A DNA stretch of 64,000 bases. Source: Eublepharis macularius (lineage: Eukaryota > Chordata > Lepidosauria > Squamata > Eublepharidae). The notes under the pieces are model-generated. The model was not told where the DNA came from, did not search any database, and saw only the letters and a program-made list of their open reading frames with translations. Positions 51,274-62,940 of this stretch are shown here, piece after piece. The stretch spans positions 31,503,368 through 31,567,367 of the forward strand of contig NC_072791.1 in NCBI RefSeq assembly GCF_028583425.1, in the 5' to 3' direction. Both the position numbers and the translations under genes were made by a program. Position 1 is the first letter of the stretch. Every line of letters starts with the position of its first letter.

Positions 51274-53629
51274 TTTTACATGAGCTGGAATATGAACTTG
51301 GGTGCTATTCCAGTTAAGTCTCTCTTCAGTACAACTGAACTTTTCTAGTAAGAGATATTTTTTTTAAAATGCTGCTTTTTCTTATTGTTGGAAAATAACT
51401 TTCTTTAGCAAAGCTTTAAGCTAGTAGTAGTCTAGGGCGAATTGTAGTATTTTGATAAATACTGTCACTTTTGAAACCTTCATTTACTATCCTCATTATT
51501 TACCTCTCTTAATCTATATGAGGATTGCTGTCTGTAAATGTAAGTTGTATGCATTTTTGCAATGGTGTTACTGAGATATGTTCAATAACGTCTGGAATAA
51601 TGCTACAGTCTTAGAGAGAGTCAATGCCTGACATTGTTCTGGAGAGGTACAGCCTACTACAGGTATGTGTGCCACTTGTTCATCTTGTGTAATAAATTCT
51701 GGCCCAAGGGGTAGTAGCCAGTTGGATGCAGAAGATGGTGAACGCCCCATAAAGGTGGCTGGAACCACATCTCCGCCTCTCTCAGAGGAGATAGCAATGA
51801 GGTTGCTCCTTCAAGCTCTTTTTTGGCCTAGATCATTTTTCTCTTCTTAGATCTAGGTCATTTTTCTAGCCGGTGTCAAATCTTACCTTTGGGCAAAATA
51901 CTCTAGTGTTGGAGGGGCTTGACTCTAAATATTCCTGAGTGAAATGGATTATCAACAACTGTTCCAATATACTAGACTATTGGCCTAGTTTTGCAACTGA
52001 AAGGGGGTCTGGTCTCCTTGTATTCTCCGAGATTGCTTGCTTAAGGAGCAGGATCCATGCTCCATTGGTTCAAGTTCTGCTACCTGTGGGCCCTGTGAGA
52101 TTTATGGACTGACTTATGGAATAATAGATTAGATATCATCACCATGATCACCTGCAAGAGTATTTCAGTTTTGTCTGGATTGAGTTTCAATTTAGTTGCC
52201 TTCATCCAGCCAATCACTGATTCCAGGCACCTTGCCAGAACATCCACTGCTGCACACAGTTAGAAGAAAGGTACTACAGCTGGTTGCCACCCATCAATGT
52301 CAGTTTCCTTCATATCCCCACACCCTGTGCCTTAACACAGACACCAAATAGCAGGGGGAAAGAAGACAGCCCTGCAGAATCCTGTAGTGCAAGTTCTTGG
52401 TCTCCTGGTAGTCCCAGAGTTCTGTGCAGATGCAGTTCCAGAAAATTTTAGGGCTCTGGTCAAAGAGATGATGCTCAAATCCTTTCCCCAAACGAGAGTA
52501 TAAATGCTTTAGAGGTAGATAAAATTAGGCAAGTTACTTATGTAGTTGTCTGTCCCTAAAAATACCATCAGTACAGAAGCAAAAGTTATGTTTCAAAGCC
52601 TGCAACATTTTACAGGCCAGTGTCTCGTGGTCAAAACCCCGTCTTTCTCATTGCTGTCACAAAATAAAAGGTCAGATTAATGTAGGAGAGACACCAAAAT
52701 CAGGTGTCTCTTTTTTTTCTTCACCTGCGGGACTGGAAGCTAATAAATGCTGGTATTTCAGAAATGAATAGTGGCATTATAACGCCATGATTTTGTAAGT
52801 TTTTGCCTCTGGCACAAACTTGAAATAAGCGCTTTATTAAAATGTCTCATTCTTTGACCGTCAGAATTAATAACAAGATTATTTTTGCTTCAGGTAAATC
52901 TTGGGTATTAATTAACCCCAAGTCTTGTGAAGGCTTCCTTTTGAAGGTTCAATTACAGCTTGACTATTTTGCAGCAAGTCCCTTTCAGTTCAGTTTTCTT
53001 TTGGACAATAGATAGAATGGCTAAACCATGAAGTGAGAAGCTTCTGCATACTTGGGGAAACTTCAGGTATGCAGGAAAACAAAATTTTTGTCCTGTGACA
53101 AATGTTTGCTCATAGTGGATTGTTAATTCATTAAGAGTTGCCGTGGCTGGAAGCTTTTCATTTACTATCCTGGATTCTCTTAGAAATCTGTAGGGCGTGG
53201 TGATATACATGGGAATGAGTTCTTCCCCGGAGGGAGATCCCTGCATGCATGTTTTCATCACTGTCTGACCAACTTCTGAGGACTCATCAGCTTGATTTCC
53301 AGTAGAACAAGGTCTGAGCTGTTTAAGATTAGGCCAGTGGGGGTGATCAGCAGTGAGTGAGTTAGTTTGAATTTGGTTTATTACACAGGAAGCAAGCTGT
53401 GGGATGTTTGCTTTCGTGGACCTCCCAGCTCAGATGTGAATTAGTTACCAAGAAAGGGTGTTGCGTAGACCTTCAAGCCTCTTCTGTTCCAGTCTACTGC
53501 CACCAACACAACAAAGCATCTAACTAAAGACTAACTAATAGATATATTGTAGCGTAAGTTTTCATCAGACGCATGAAATGTTACACTTTGTTCGTTGAAT
53601 GCATATACACGTGCACACACTTGCTATCT

Positions 53630-53633
<4 letters not shown>
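51274..53633. other. BTBD7 intron 2, unannotated
   Basis: No gene seen. 52100-52500 has the wording of an old LINE or retroelement piece ('ctggattgagtttcaatttag', 'ccaatcactgattccagg'), too diverged to place. Confidence 0.4.
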
Positions 53634-53666
<33 letters not shown>

Positions 53667-53690
53667 GTATATAAAATATATCACACAGAC
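53634..53690. repeat. (CA)n and (TA)n microsatellite
   Basis: (CA) repeats at about 53632-53659 run into TATATATGTATATAAA. Confidence 0.9.
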
Positions 53691-55197
53691 ACACAAGTAC
53701 AAAGGTGGAGTAGTTATTATTATGAAGGGTTATTATGAAGGACCACCATTCCAAGATACAGATGTTTTGCATTATATTCAGAGCACTGATGAAAATAAGG
53801 TCAATATAAGAGTAAATAACCAGTCAAAGCCGCTATAGGGTCTACCCAACTGGTGGTGAAGTGGCAAAGCAGGATGAATAGAGAATACATAACCCAATAA
53901 AAAGTAAGGATTCCTTTCTGTAGGATGGTTATTGCTGACTTGAAAAGCCACACCTTATCTCAAACTCTCTCATTGGTGGTAATGATGATAGGTTCATGTC
54001 TAAGGGTAGGTGGGGAGACTTACTCAGTTATGGAGAGTAAGTTTAAAACAGGAGGCAGGCCTGGGGAGTCTTTCTGTCCTTGGTGCAGTCTCTTCCTAAC
54101 TGGACGAAGAACCACATAGGTAAGCTTTATAGCTTGGATTAATGTAGACAACTTCATGTTTGAAATCACTTAGAATAAAAGGAGTTCTCAGAATCTCAAG
54201 CTTGTTGTTTGGCTTAAGTGGTATCATCTAGCAGGGTCCCACAGACTTAATTTCACTGTTCCGATGCAGCTTCTGCCTGCTTTTCTCTAAACATTGCTTT
54301 TAAGTAAAGTTCTGTCTGACTGGATTCTGGGTTCCATCCACAGTTTTATCAAGTCTACCTACTTTGATTGTATGATTTCTTTGAAAAGACATCCTGTGCA
54401 GACCCAGTACCTTGGCAGCAACCAGGACCCAGTACCTTGACTAAGACACAAAGTGGCCTCAGAGTAATTCTTCACAGTAGCTTGTATTTTGATGTTCTGA
54501 GTAAAAAATAGTCTTCTGCAAGTGAATTAAAATATTCAGCAGGATTGGGCATTTTCCTCTGTGGAAAGGCACCTGAAAGTTTAAGAAGGGTACAGACGGG
54601 TAGAACAAGTGCCATCACTAATATGTGGATATATATCCACCTAATTGGAAGCACATTTGAGACAGAAGTAGTTTTTTCTAGGTCTGTTATGGGGCTAGAA
54701 GTATTTCAGAAACTGAGGTGCCGGTGTGACATTTATGGGAGCTAGCCTGAGATTTTTAGACACCCGCTCTGCACAGAATGTCATGTGCATTGAAGCAGTA
54801 AAAGCTGAATGTGGTAATTGCTTGTATTGTTTCTTTTTCATCTTTGTGAATCTTGAAGATATTTTGCTATACTGGCTTTCCACAGGAAACTCTGTGAATG
54901 GCATACATGGATAATCCTCTGTAATGGAAGAATGAAAAGACAAGAAGACAAATATAGCAAAACCACAGAAAATCACTGGGTTTTTTCCACCATGCAGTTG
55001 CATATTCCAGATAGTTTCAGGCCAGTTTCCTTTTTTTAGAGCCAACGTTGAAAAGAGAGGAAACTGCTTTTTATTTTGCATTTATCTTTAATCTAAGACA
55101 TTGGTTTTCAGCTTGTGGGTTGGAACAGCTGGGTTAGGTTGACTGAAGATGAATCATACCAGCGCTGTTTTCTTTGAGAAGCAGAAAAGATCTAGAT
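53691..55197. other. BTBD7 intron 2, unannotated
   Basis: No recognised gene or repeat. A minus-strand frame of 128 codons (54695-55081) resembles nothing known and lacks gene structure. Confidence 0.45.
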
Positions 55198-55230
55198 CCG
55201 TGTGTGTATGTGTGTGTGTATGTGTGTGCA
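55198..55230. repeat. Imperfect (GT)n microsatellite
   Basis: GT repeats with A interruptions. Confidence 0.85.
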
Positions 55231-55279
55231 TGTTTAGGTTTTCTCCTACTTTGGGTGGTTTAAAGTGCTTTTCATTTTG

Positions 55280-55490
55280 TTTCGTTTATTTATACTCCCT
55301 TTTTCCTCAGTGGGGACCCAGACTGGCTTTCCCTTCTCCATTTTATCTTTACCAAGTGAGGTAGGCTAGGGTGAGTGAGTGTGACTCACCCAAGGTCACA
55401 CAGCAAACATCCATGGCAGAGTGGAGATTTGAACCTGGATCTCCCAGATCCTAGTTCGACATTCTAACCACTACACCACAGTGGCTCTCA
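55280..55490 (-). mobile_element. SINE family A, just upstream of BTBD7 exon 3
   Basis: Complement of the family A body and head: 'ctttttcctcagtgggg', 'agtgaggtaggctagggtg', 'gatttgaacctggatctcc' and 'aaccactacaccacagtgg'. It ends about 94 bases before the exon 3 acceptor, so it may overlap the branch-point region. Confidence 0.85.
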
Positions 55491-55583
55491 GGAGGCTTTG
55501 TTTTTTGTAGTTCAGTCGTTTGCTGTGTTGTCCCCATTAAGTCCAGTGTTTGTTTAAATTAGATTATCTTTTCCACTTTTCAG

Positions 55584-56663
55584 GAACATCATCCTATTCT
55601 CATCAAGGTTATGGCTGTGAATCCAAACTGTACAGCCTTGACCATGGCCAGGAAAAACCTCAAGACAAGAAAAAGAAAAGCTCTGGCCTTGCCACCCTCA
55701 AAAAGAAGTTTATTAAGCGCCGGAAGTCTAGCCGGTCTGCTGATCATGCCAAGCAGATGCGTGAGCTCCTCTCAGGCTGGGATGTTAGAGATGTCAATGC
55801 GTTAGTGGAAGAGTATGAAGGAACGTCAGCCTTAAAAGAGCTTTCTTTACAAGCAAGTTTGGCAAGACCAGAAGCCAGAACGTTACAGAAAGACATGGCT
55901 GAGTTATATGAGTTTAAATATTGTACGGATGTAGATCTGATATTTCAAGAGACCTGTTTCCCTGTGCATCGTGCTATTTTGGCTGCAAGATGCCCATTTT
56001 TTAAGACCCTGCTTTCGTCTTCACCGGAATATGGTGCAGAGATTATAATGGATATCAACACCGCTGGCATAGACTTGCCCATGTTTTCTGCTTTGTTACA
56101 CTACCTGTACACAGGAGAGTTTGGCATGGAGGATTCACGATTTCAAAATGTTGACATCCTCATGCAGCTTAGTGAGGAATTCGGAACACCAAATTCTTTA
56201 GATGTTGACATGCGAGGGCTTTTGGACTACATGTGTTACTATGATGTGGTTCTCACCTTTTCATCTGACTCTGAACTGGTGGAAGTTTATGGTGGAAGCC
56301 AAAGCTGCTTAGACGAGGAGCTCAGAGCCCACAAAGCTATAATTTCATCACGATCCCCCTTTTTCCGGCATCTGCTGCAGCGCAGGATACGGACTGGTGA
56401 AGAAATCACTGATCGAACACTAAGGACTCCAACTAGGATTATCCTGGATGAATCGATCATACCAAAAAAATATGTGAGAGTAATTTTGAACTGTATGTAT
56501 ACTGACTTGGTGGACCTCTCTATTTTGCACAGTAGTCCTTCAGTGGGGAGTCTGAGTGAAGTTCAGGCTCTTGTAGCAGGAAAGCCAAACATGACGAAGG
56601 CTGAAGAAGCTATGGAGCTTTACCACATAGCACTCTTCTTGGAGTTTAACATGCTTGCGCAAG
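55584..56663 (+). CDS. BTBD7: BTBD7 coding exon 3 (two BTB domains)
   Basis: The acceptor is CTTTTCAG at 55576-55583. The 1080-base exon is open throughout and matches BTBD7 closely. A Lys-rich stretch (KKKKSSGLATLKKKFIKRRK) is followed by BTB domain 1 at about residues 142-212 (DVDLIFQETCFPVHRAILAA, FFKTLLSSSPEYGAE). BTB domain 2 lies at about 245-345 (YDVVLTFSSDSELVE, AHKAIISSRSPFFRHLLQ). The end, MELYHIALFLEFNMLAQ, leads into the BACK-type region on the next exon. BTBD7 promotes epithelial cell dynamics and branching morphogenesis in mouse, with loss of E-cadherin. Exons 2 and 3 together give 387 codons, about a third of the mammalian protein (about 1130 aa). Confidence 0.97.
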
Positions 56664-56669
56664 GTATGA
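56664..56669 (+). promoter_or_regulatory. Splice donor of BTBD7 exon 3
   Basis: GTATGA after GCGCAAG. The split Gly codon agrees with the BTBD7 protein continuing after MLAQG. The open frame that runs on to 56713 is intronic. Confidence 0.85.
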
Positions 56670-57088
56670 AACACTGTATTCTCTTCCGAATTTTACAGTC
56701 CTTAAATCTGTAGTTGAGTTTAATTTCTTTTAAGAATTTTCTTGATGATATAGATGACTCTCTATTCTGGATGACTCTGGTCAGGCCTGATTCAGATTCA
56801 GACGTGCACTTAAGGAGCCTTGAGCACCTACACTTTCCTGTAACAAATCATTAAACTCTTGGCTGGAGGTACCCAAGAGATAACATTTTAGGTTTGTTAC
56901 CATGTATTGTACACAAGTAATACAATTTTGGAGTCTCTGCTTCCATTTTAAGCCTTTATTAACAAAACATAATTATTTAGCAATCTTAATATCCGCTCAA
57001 ACAGAATATTATACCCTCCATTGTAATAGTTATATAGATCATTTGAGGAGAGCAATTACATGAGTCCAAAAAGTATCTTGCCCAAAGA
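56670..57088. other. Start of BTBD7 intron 3
   Basis: No recognised feature. Confidence 0.45.
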
Positions 57089-57600
57089 TGCGAAGGTACA
57101 GGCAAGGAGCCTCTTCTAAGAAGAAGCTCTTTATTGGCTCAGCTTGTCATATTTATAAGGTTCCAGAACCTTTTCTTAACAATAGCTGTCTTATCCCTCT
57201 TCAAAGACTCCAATTATTGCTAACTTATCTTATGACTTCATACACCAAACAAGGTTACCCATATTTGAAACATCTTGAAACATGTAATAATAGTCCATTC
57301 TTGCTGCTACTTATCTTAACAAAATCTGTGTAGAATTAGTGATTAAAAGTTTTTTATATGTCTGAATATCTTTTCGTCCTCCACCAGTGCAACTATCCTT
57401 GAATAACATTGCCAGCTTCTTTGAAGTTAAACATCCCTGCCGTTTCCGGATACTCCCTGCTTCTGGGCCTTGGTACATTGTATATATTGATATGGGTTAG
57501 ATGGCTCTTCTAATCTACACATGGCAATACAACTGTTTAATTCTGTTATTTTATGCCTCTCTCCCTTTGTGGCCTGTCTAGTTATGGGGATGGGCTACCC
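57089..57600 (-). mobile_element. Possible solo LTR of an endogenous retrovirus
   Basis: Read on the minus strand it has a TATAAATA box near 57153, then AATAAA at about 57131-57136. A GAGCTTCTTCTTAGAAGAGG segment follows, and the sequence ends ...TTCGCA near 57089. The box-to-polyadenylation spacing fits an LTR. The left LTR edge and a target duplication could not be found, and no coding sequence flanks it. Confidence 0.35.
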
Positions 57601-57840
57601 TGGTTTCTGTTTGCAAAGGCATCTTGTATGATTTTCTTGGTCATATCTAGCAACTGTTTTCCTATAGTTCTAGCTATATCCATGACAGTACTCTAGTAAA
57701 ATCTTCTCTTTCCTTGGGTGACAATATGAAAGCTAGCATTTTCACTCAAATGTTTAGTCAGAAGGGTGTGTGTGTTGGTCTGCATAAATTAAGGACAAAA
57801 TATGCTTCCTCCCCAACCTCCCCAGTAGCATTGCTATTAA
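57601..57840. other. No recognised feature
   Basis: Short intronic interval without recognised content. Confidence 0.4.
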
Positions 57841-58407
57841 GAGCTACTGTAGCACAGTGGTTAAGTGGTTCGGCTACAAATCAGCACTCTACTGGTTCGA
57901 ATCCCACTACTGCTATGAGCTCAGTAGGTTGCCTTGGGATTAATCAACCTAAGCTAGTAATATTATTAGTTTGACTTTATTAAAAATACTTAGTCCATTT
58001 AAGGATATGGACAATGGATATATCAGTGGAGACGATATAGTATATATAAAAGAATTTGAATAGGCTTAGATTAAGAGATACAATATATGTATGTTTTAGA
58101 AGAATATAGTAGAAAATAAGTTAAGTAATAAGATAGGTTAAGGGTTGGAAAGCTGTTGGAAGTCTATAAGGAGGGGGGAGGGAAAGGGTGGGGGTTGAAA
58201 TAAATTCAGTAGGAGGGGGAATGTATGTATTAATGATGTACTCACCAATAAAAATTATTAAAAAAAACAAGTATGTTGCCTTGGGTAAGTCACTCCTTTC
58301 AGCCCCAGCTCCCCAGCTGTATTGTGGGGGTAATAATAACACTCACTGCTGTGGGTGAGACACTAATCTGTCTAGAAGAGCAGTATATAAATGCAGTTGT
58401 CGTCGTT
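57841..58407 (+). mobile_element. tRNA-derived SINE split by an L1 insertion
   Basis: The head (gagctactgtagcacagtgg ... ctggttcgaatccc) with clear A- and B-box-like text lies at 57841-57938. The body resumes at 58275 and ends in 'gcagtatataaatgcagttg' and (GTT)-like tail at about 58407. GTTGCCTTGGG is duplicated at 57928-57938 and 58275-58285, where the L1 entered. Confidence 0.85.
57939..58274 (+). mobile_element. L1 3' end nested in a SINE
   Basis: 3' untranslated sequence with a G-rich tract ('gaggggggagggaaaggg') and an AATAAAAATTATTAAAAAAAA end. It is 5' truncated and flanked by the 11-bp duplication described for the SINE. This is typical target-primed insertion. Confidence 0.8.
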
Positions 58408-59110
58408 GTTATGGGCTCTCCTTTTGTTCCCATTTTGTTTTTTTCTCGGCATAAAACTCTTGGAAGCGGTCATCAAGAGATTTGGGATGCGGTGTCATCA
58501 ATATGTGGATGACTCGAAGCTGTCCCTTTCATCCAGTCCCAGTGCAGCACTAATGTTCCAAATATGTGCTCTGGGATAAATAGATTAATGGGATCTTATT
58601 AAGTTGAATCTGAATCTGGACAAAGACATGGCACTGTTAATAGATAAAGTTATGCGGACTGTGTATGTGGTGTTGGAAGGGCTTACACTCCTTGAAGATC
58701 AGCTGTGTGGTTTTGGTGTGCTGCTAGATCACACATGGTTTATAAATACACAGATGAGGTCAATAGCTTAGAGTGCCTTTTACCAACTTCAGTTGACAGG
58801 CCAGCTGCAGCCCTCCCAAAAAAGGATTATCTTGTTTCAATTGTCCATGCTTTAGTAATATCTAGGCTACATTAGTGTGATGTGTTACAAGTGGGACTGC
58901 TTAATTTTTTTTTTTTTTTAAACTGGCAGTGTTCCAGAATATGATGGCCAGGTTGCTAATGGACTCACCAGTGAACATGTTCCCCCAACAGACAGAGACA
59001 TCCTTTGACATTGGAGGAAGCCTTTATCCCACGAAGGAAAACTTAGCAGAAGGGAATCATAGAATCCAATCCACGTTGTTTATAAATAGAACATTGAGCA
59101 TCTACTGGAA
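58408..59110 (+). pseudogene. LINE (L2/CR1-like) reverse transcriptase fragment, broken
   Basis: Contains the RT catalytic region in the form RCHQYVDDSKLSLS (YVDD at about 58500-58512). Out-of-frame continuations follow ('NLNLDKDMALL', 'AFYQLQLTGQLQPSQK', 'QNMMARLLMDSPVN'), in the same order as in intact L2/CR1-type elements. Several frameshifts and stops make it inactive. Confidence 0.8.
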
Positions 59111-61892
59111 TGTGACCACCGTGGCAGGGATGGGCAGCTGCGAGGGCCGAGCGAGGTGCTTTTCGCATGCTGTTGCCGAAGGCCAGTTTGGGCAAAATAA
59201 TTATATGTTACAGGTTAGGAATGTCACAAACTTAAAAATGATAATCTTTGTTTTTCTTGCACTTACAGGATGAATAGGGTATGGAGTGCTTTAGCAGAAA
59301 GGCAGAGATGGCGGCAGTGGAATTGCCAGTGACAAGCTTGGGTCCTGTTCCAGGGTGCAAGGAATTCTAGAACTGGGCAGCATTATCTCATAAGCTGCGT
59401 GCTGCCTGCAGTCTTCCAGTGGGCCTTCCTTGTTCTTGGAGGATTAGAGTACATTAGGAACATTAGATAAATGAAAGACATAATAGCAGCTTATGTGAGC
59501 GTCTGAAATTCCTTTATGTTTGTGTAGAATTTCTCATCAGCATAGTGTTCATATCAATTCAGAGTTTCAAATGTCTGCCTGCAGAGTGTTCTGTAGGAGC
59601 ATTTATTTTTCTGTACTTAGCTACAAAGATTTGTTCTTCAAAAAATCTTGCTTAGTATTGTTTAGTGCTTCCTTTAAAAAGAGGGCAACTTGATAATCTA
59701 TTGCTTGCCAATGGATGAATGAATACGTTCTTTTTCTCCCCCCCCCCCCACATATGTTGTTGTTGTGAACAGTTTTGGTCCACTCATTTTCATTATTGGT
59801 AGTGATAATTTGGGGGTTTAATGCAGTTTACATGCACAGTGTGTGTCACTTGTATATAGAACATGTAATGCTGATTTATTGGTGCATAAGATTGAACAAC
59901 GTCTATTGTTTACGGAGGAATTTTGACATGAAGGAATAGGGAAATGGCACAAAAATAGTCTCAAGTTGATTTTTTTTCAGTAGCATAATTGAGATGCAGA
60001 TTTTCTGTTTAAACGAGAGATGAGAAATTAATAACATCCGAACCTGCCTTAGGAAGCTTGTTTCACTCCTGTGTCTCAGTTTTTTCTGGCCTTGTGTCAA
60101 TGTATTGTTGCTGATTTAATGGTTAATCCTGGCTTGGTCACTGTCCTCTGCTTATTTCTAATGTGAATCCCCCTCCCCTGGCTTAACCCTGGTTTAGATG
60201 GCAGCCTGGTAATTCTGGGACATGAAGCTAAGCCGTGATTAAGACAAACAAGGAAAAAGCAAGTATTTGTGCTGTAAAACAGAACAGGAGCCTGCAGCTC
60301 ATTCCCAGTGTCTTAATTGTGAGTAAGAGATCAGTAGTTCTAGATCTTCACTAGACCTTTGTAAGAAAAATGAAAATAAATGTGCTTCAGATTTTTCAAA
60401 AGTGGTTAAACGAACTCAGTAATGAGCCCTACTCCTGCATGTTTCCTTTAGGGCTGCAATCATATTCTGTTTCTGTGTGTAAACGGTCTAAAAAGAACTA
60501 GGTACTTAGATGAAACCTTATTTTCTGAATTTCATATGGAAGCATTGTGATACCTTGAAGAAGACTGGAGTTTTTAAGAATAACTCTAAGCAAATTAAGA
60601 GTTGACATAATTTCCTTGACATATTGGGGACATATTTGGAACATTTCAGAACACTAAGAAGCTTTTAAAATCAACACACGCTAGCTATTGCATTTTAAAG
60701 TACAACACAGGAGGGAATAATGCCCCAGCATATCAAAACACAGTATTTTAATTCAGCTGTAACTCAAATTAAATTATGAGGCTAGAGAATTCATAGGATC
60801 ACACACACTCTAGCGTATCACACAGTTTTGTGGCAAACCATAGCTTGCTGTTGTCGGACTGGCAAAAGTATGGTTTGTGCTTGCTTTTCAAACTAGTTCT
60901 GAACTCGGGGGCAAACCACTGTTTGGAATCCTGGTTTGCAAGGGTTAAATCAGTTTGTGCAAGGTTTGTGGCTCAGTGGTAGAGCACACCAGGAAACCAT
61001 CAAAAACAGAGTGGGAAGAGGCATGGGGGAATGTAGGAAGTGCACCACTGTGCGAGCTCTGCAGAAGAGCCCATGCAAGGGGAAAGGGGTGGCATATGCT
61101 GACTCCCCCCTGAGTCCTGGCCTTCCCATTCTACATCCCACTCTGTTCTGAAGTGTCCCCTGATCCAGAGGAGCAGCATTATATAGGTGGGACACTGGGA
61201 GTGTGTGATTTTTTTTTCTGTTCATAGTTCCCTGGATTTAACCCATAATAACATAAAGCAATAATTAAAGCTTCATAATTTATCTTGATTTGAAAGACAA
61301 AAAAAACCCCAGTTTCTTTATAGTGATGACTGCTTCACAGTGCCATCTGAACTCTTTGCCCCACTGCCCCCTCCTGCCAGCAAACAGGATCACATGTCTC
61401 TGGATACAGTTGTTCAAATTCAGTATTTCTTAATTAATAACATCAGCCTGCAGTTCCAGGAGGGGAAGAGACCATTATGAAAAACACCCAGATTTGAATT
61501 AAGGCAGAAAGGGACAAAATTGGAATTCAGTGAAATGTCACGAGTGCTGGTTTGGAGAGCTGCTTCCTGGCAATTCAAGAAGTAAAACAATTCAAGATGG
61601 GGAATTACTCTTCCACCTTTGCCTTTGTGTATTCTAAGATGTTGTTAGTGTGATTACATTCTGCTGAGCTGTGTTATCTGTGTTTATGTTCATAGAAGCC
61701 TTACCCAAAGTGCTAAAGATAGCAGATGGGCAGTTACTCTTAATTCTTACCTTTTAAGAGCAAAATAGTTCATAGGAACAAGAAAATGCATATTTTTGCT
61801 CTTGTTAAAATGATTTCTAGTGTTAATAATTTAAAGAGCAGTTTCCTGTTTCCCATGTTATAGGCTACAGTCATAAGTTTCTGAAGTAATAG
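59111..61892. other. BTBD7 intron 3, unannotated
   Basis: A C-run lies at about 59740-59750. 60960-61000 has a short SINE-like head ('gtggctcagtggtagagcac'). No gene is recognised, and I found no further BTBD7 exon here. Confidence 0.45.
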
Positions 61893-62141
61893 AGAACCAG
61901 TGTGGTGTAGTAATTATAGTCTTGGAACAGGATCTTGGACACCCAGGTTTGAATTCTCACTCTACCGTGGAAGGTTGCTGGGTAACTTCAGTCCAGTCAC
62001 ACACTCTCAGGCTAACCTACCTCACAGGATTGTTGTGAGGATGAAATGGAGGCAAGGAGACTAGGAGAGCAGTGTAAGCCACTGTGTATTTCCATTGGGG
62101 AGAAAGCTGGGGGATAAATGAAGTAAAGAAATAAATACGCC
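61893..62141 (+). mobile_element. SINE family A
   Basis: 'gaaccagtgtggtgtagtaa', 'aggtttgaattctcactc', 'cctacctcacaggattg', 'gtaagccactgtgtatt', 'ggggagaaagctggggg' and a GAAGTAAAGAAATAAA tail. Confidence 0.85.
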
Positions 62142-62639
62142 CTTGAAGTGACTTTTGACAGTGGCATAAAGCAGCTTGTTGCGGGGGGAGAACTTCAGTG
62201 AAGCCAATGATAATGTAGCAGCTTGATCTATATGGCAGTCAGGGAGGATTGGGGGCTATGAATTTATTTTTTAGAGAAGTAGGTTGGCCAGAGAACAGGG
62301 TGACTAGCATTAGTAAGAGCTGATGCAGAGGGAAGAGCAAGTATGATCCCTGGAGAGGCAGCATAAAATCCTCTAAATAAAATAAATATGTGGATTGGGA
62401 AGTGCAGGGAGAGAAGAGATAAAGGCTGTTGAGGCACAAGTCAGCAATTGTCTCTTTAGTCCTCTGACGAGGTTTGCATTCAACTCATGGACTTGGAGTG
62501 GCATCTTCCTGTGTTAGAAATAAAGTGTATCGAAATCACAACAGGGCAAGGAAGGGTAGGCTTGAACAATATTTATTGTGAGTCTGATCACCCATTTCCC
62601 AGAAAGAGGTATGGAAAGTGTAAAGTTGTGGTCTTCATG
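62142..62639. other. No recognised feature
   Basis: Intronic sequence without recognised content. Confidence 0.4.
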
Positions 62640-62896
62640 TGTAATGGAAACCCGGGCCCAGCGGGACATATTATCATTCCGCCGGGCCTGTAAGACAGAG
62701 CTGTTCCACCAGGCGTTTGGTGATTGAAGGGGGCGGTGCCATGTCGGCCTCCCACCTTTGGGGTGGGGAAGGTTCTCCCCACCACTGCACCTTGTTAATT
62801 TGTTTTATTATTTGTATATTGATTTTAGTTTTTGTTTTTATCGATTTTAATTGTTCACCGCCCAGAGCCCCTGGGGATGGGCGGTATATAAATTGA

Positions 62897-62930
<34 letters not shown>

Positions 62931-62940
62931 TCATCGTCAA
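62640..62940 (+). mobile_element. L2-like LINE 3' end with (AAT)n tail
   Basis: The sense frame still reads KTELFHQAFGD-like residues at about 62693-62725, with a 3' untranslated region after it. It closes with 'ccgcccagagcccctgg', 'gatgggcggtatataaattg' and (AAT)n at about 62897-62930. The AAT repeat is typical of L2-clade tails. Confidence 0.75.

Noticed and set aside
54695..55081. 128-codon minus-strand frame in BTBD7 intron 2
   Set aside because: It has no recognisable domain and no splice or promoter context, and lies antisense in an intron.
56664..56713. Continuation of the exon 3 frame to a stop at 56713
   Set aside because: A consensus-like donor (AAG/GTATGA) lies at 56664 and the BTBD7 protein continues differently after MLAQG, so this is intron. 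An intron-retained short form is possible but unsupported.
57089..57600. A complete endogenous retrovirus
   Set aside because: Only a possible LTR is visible; no internal coding sequence, primer-binding site or second LTR is seen.
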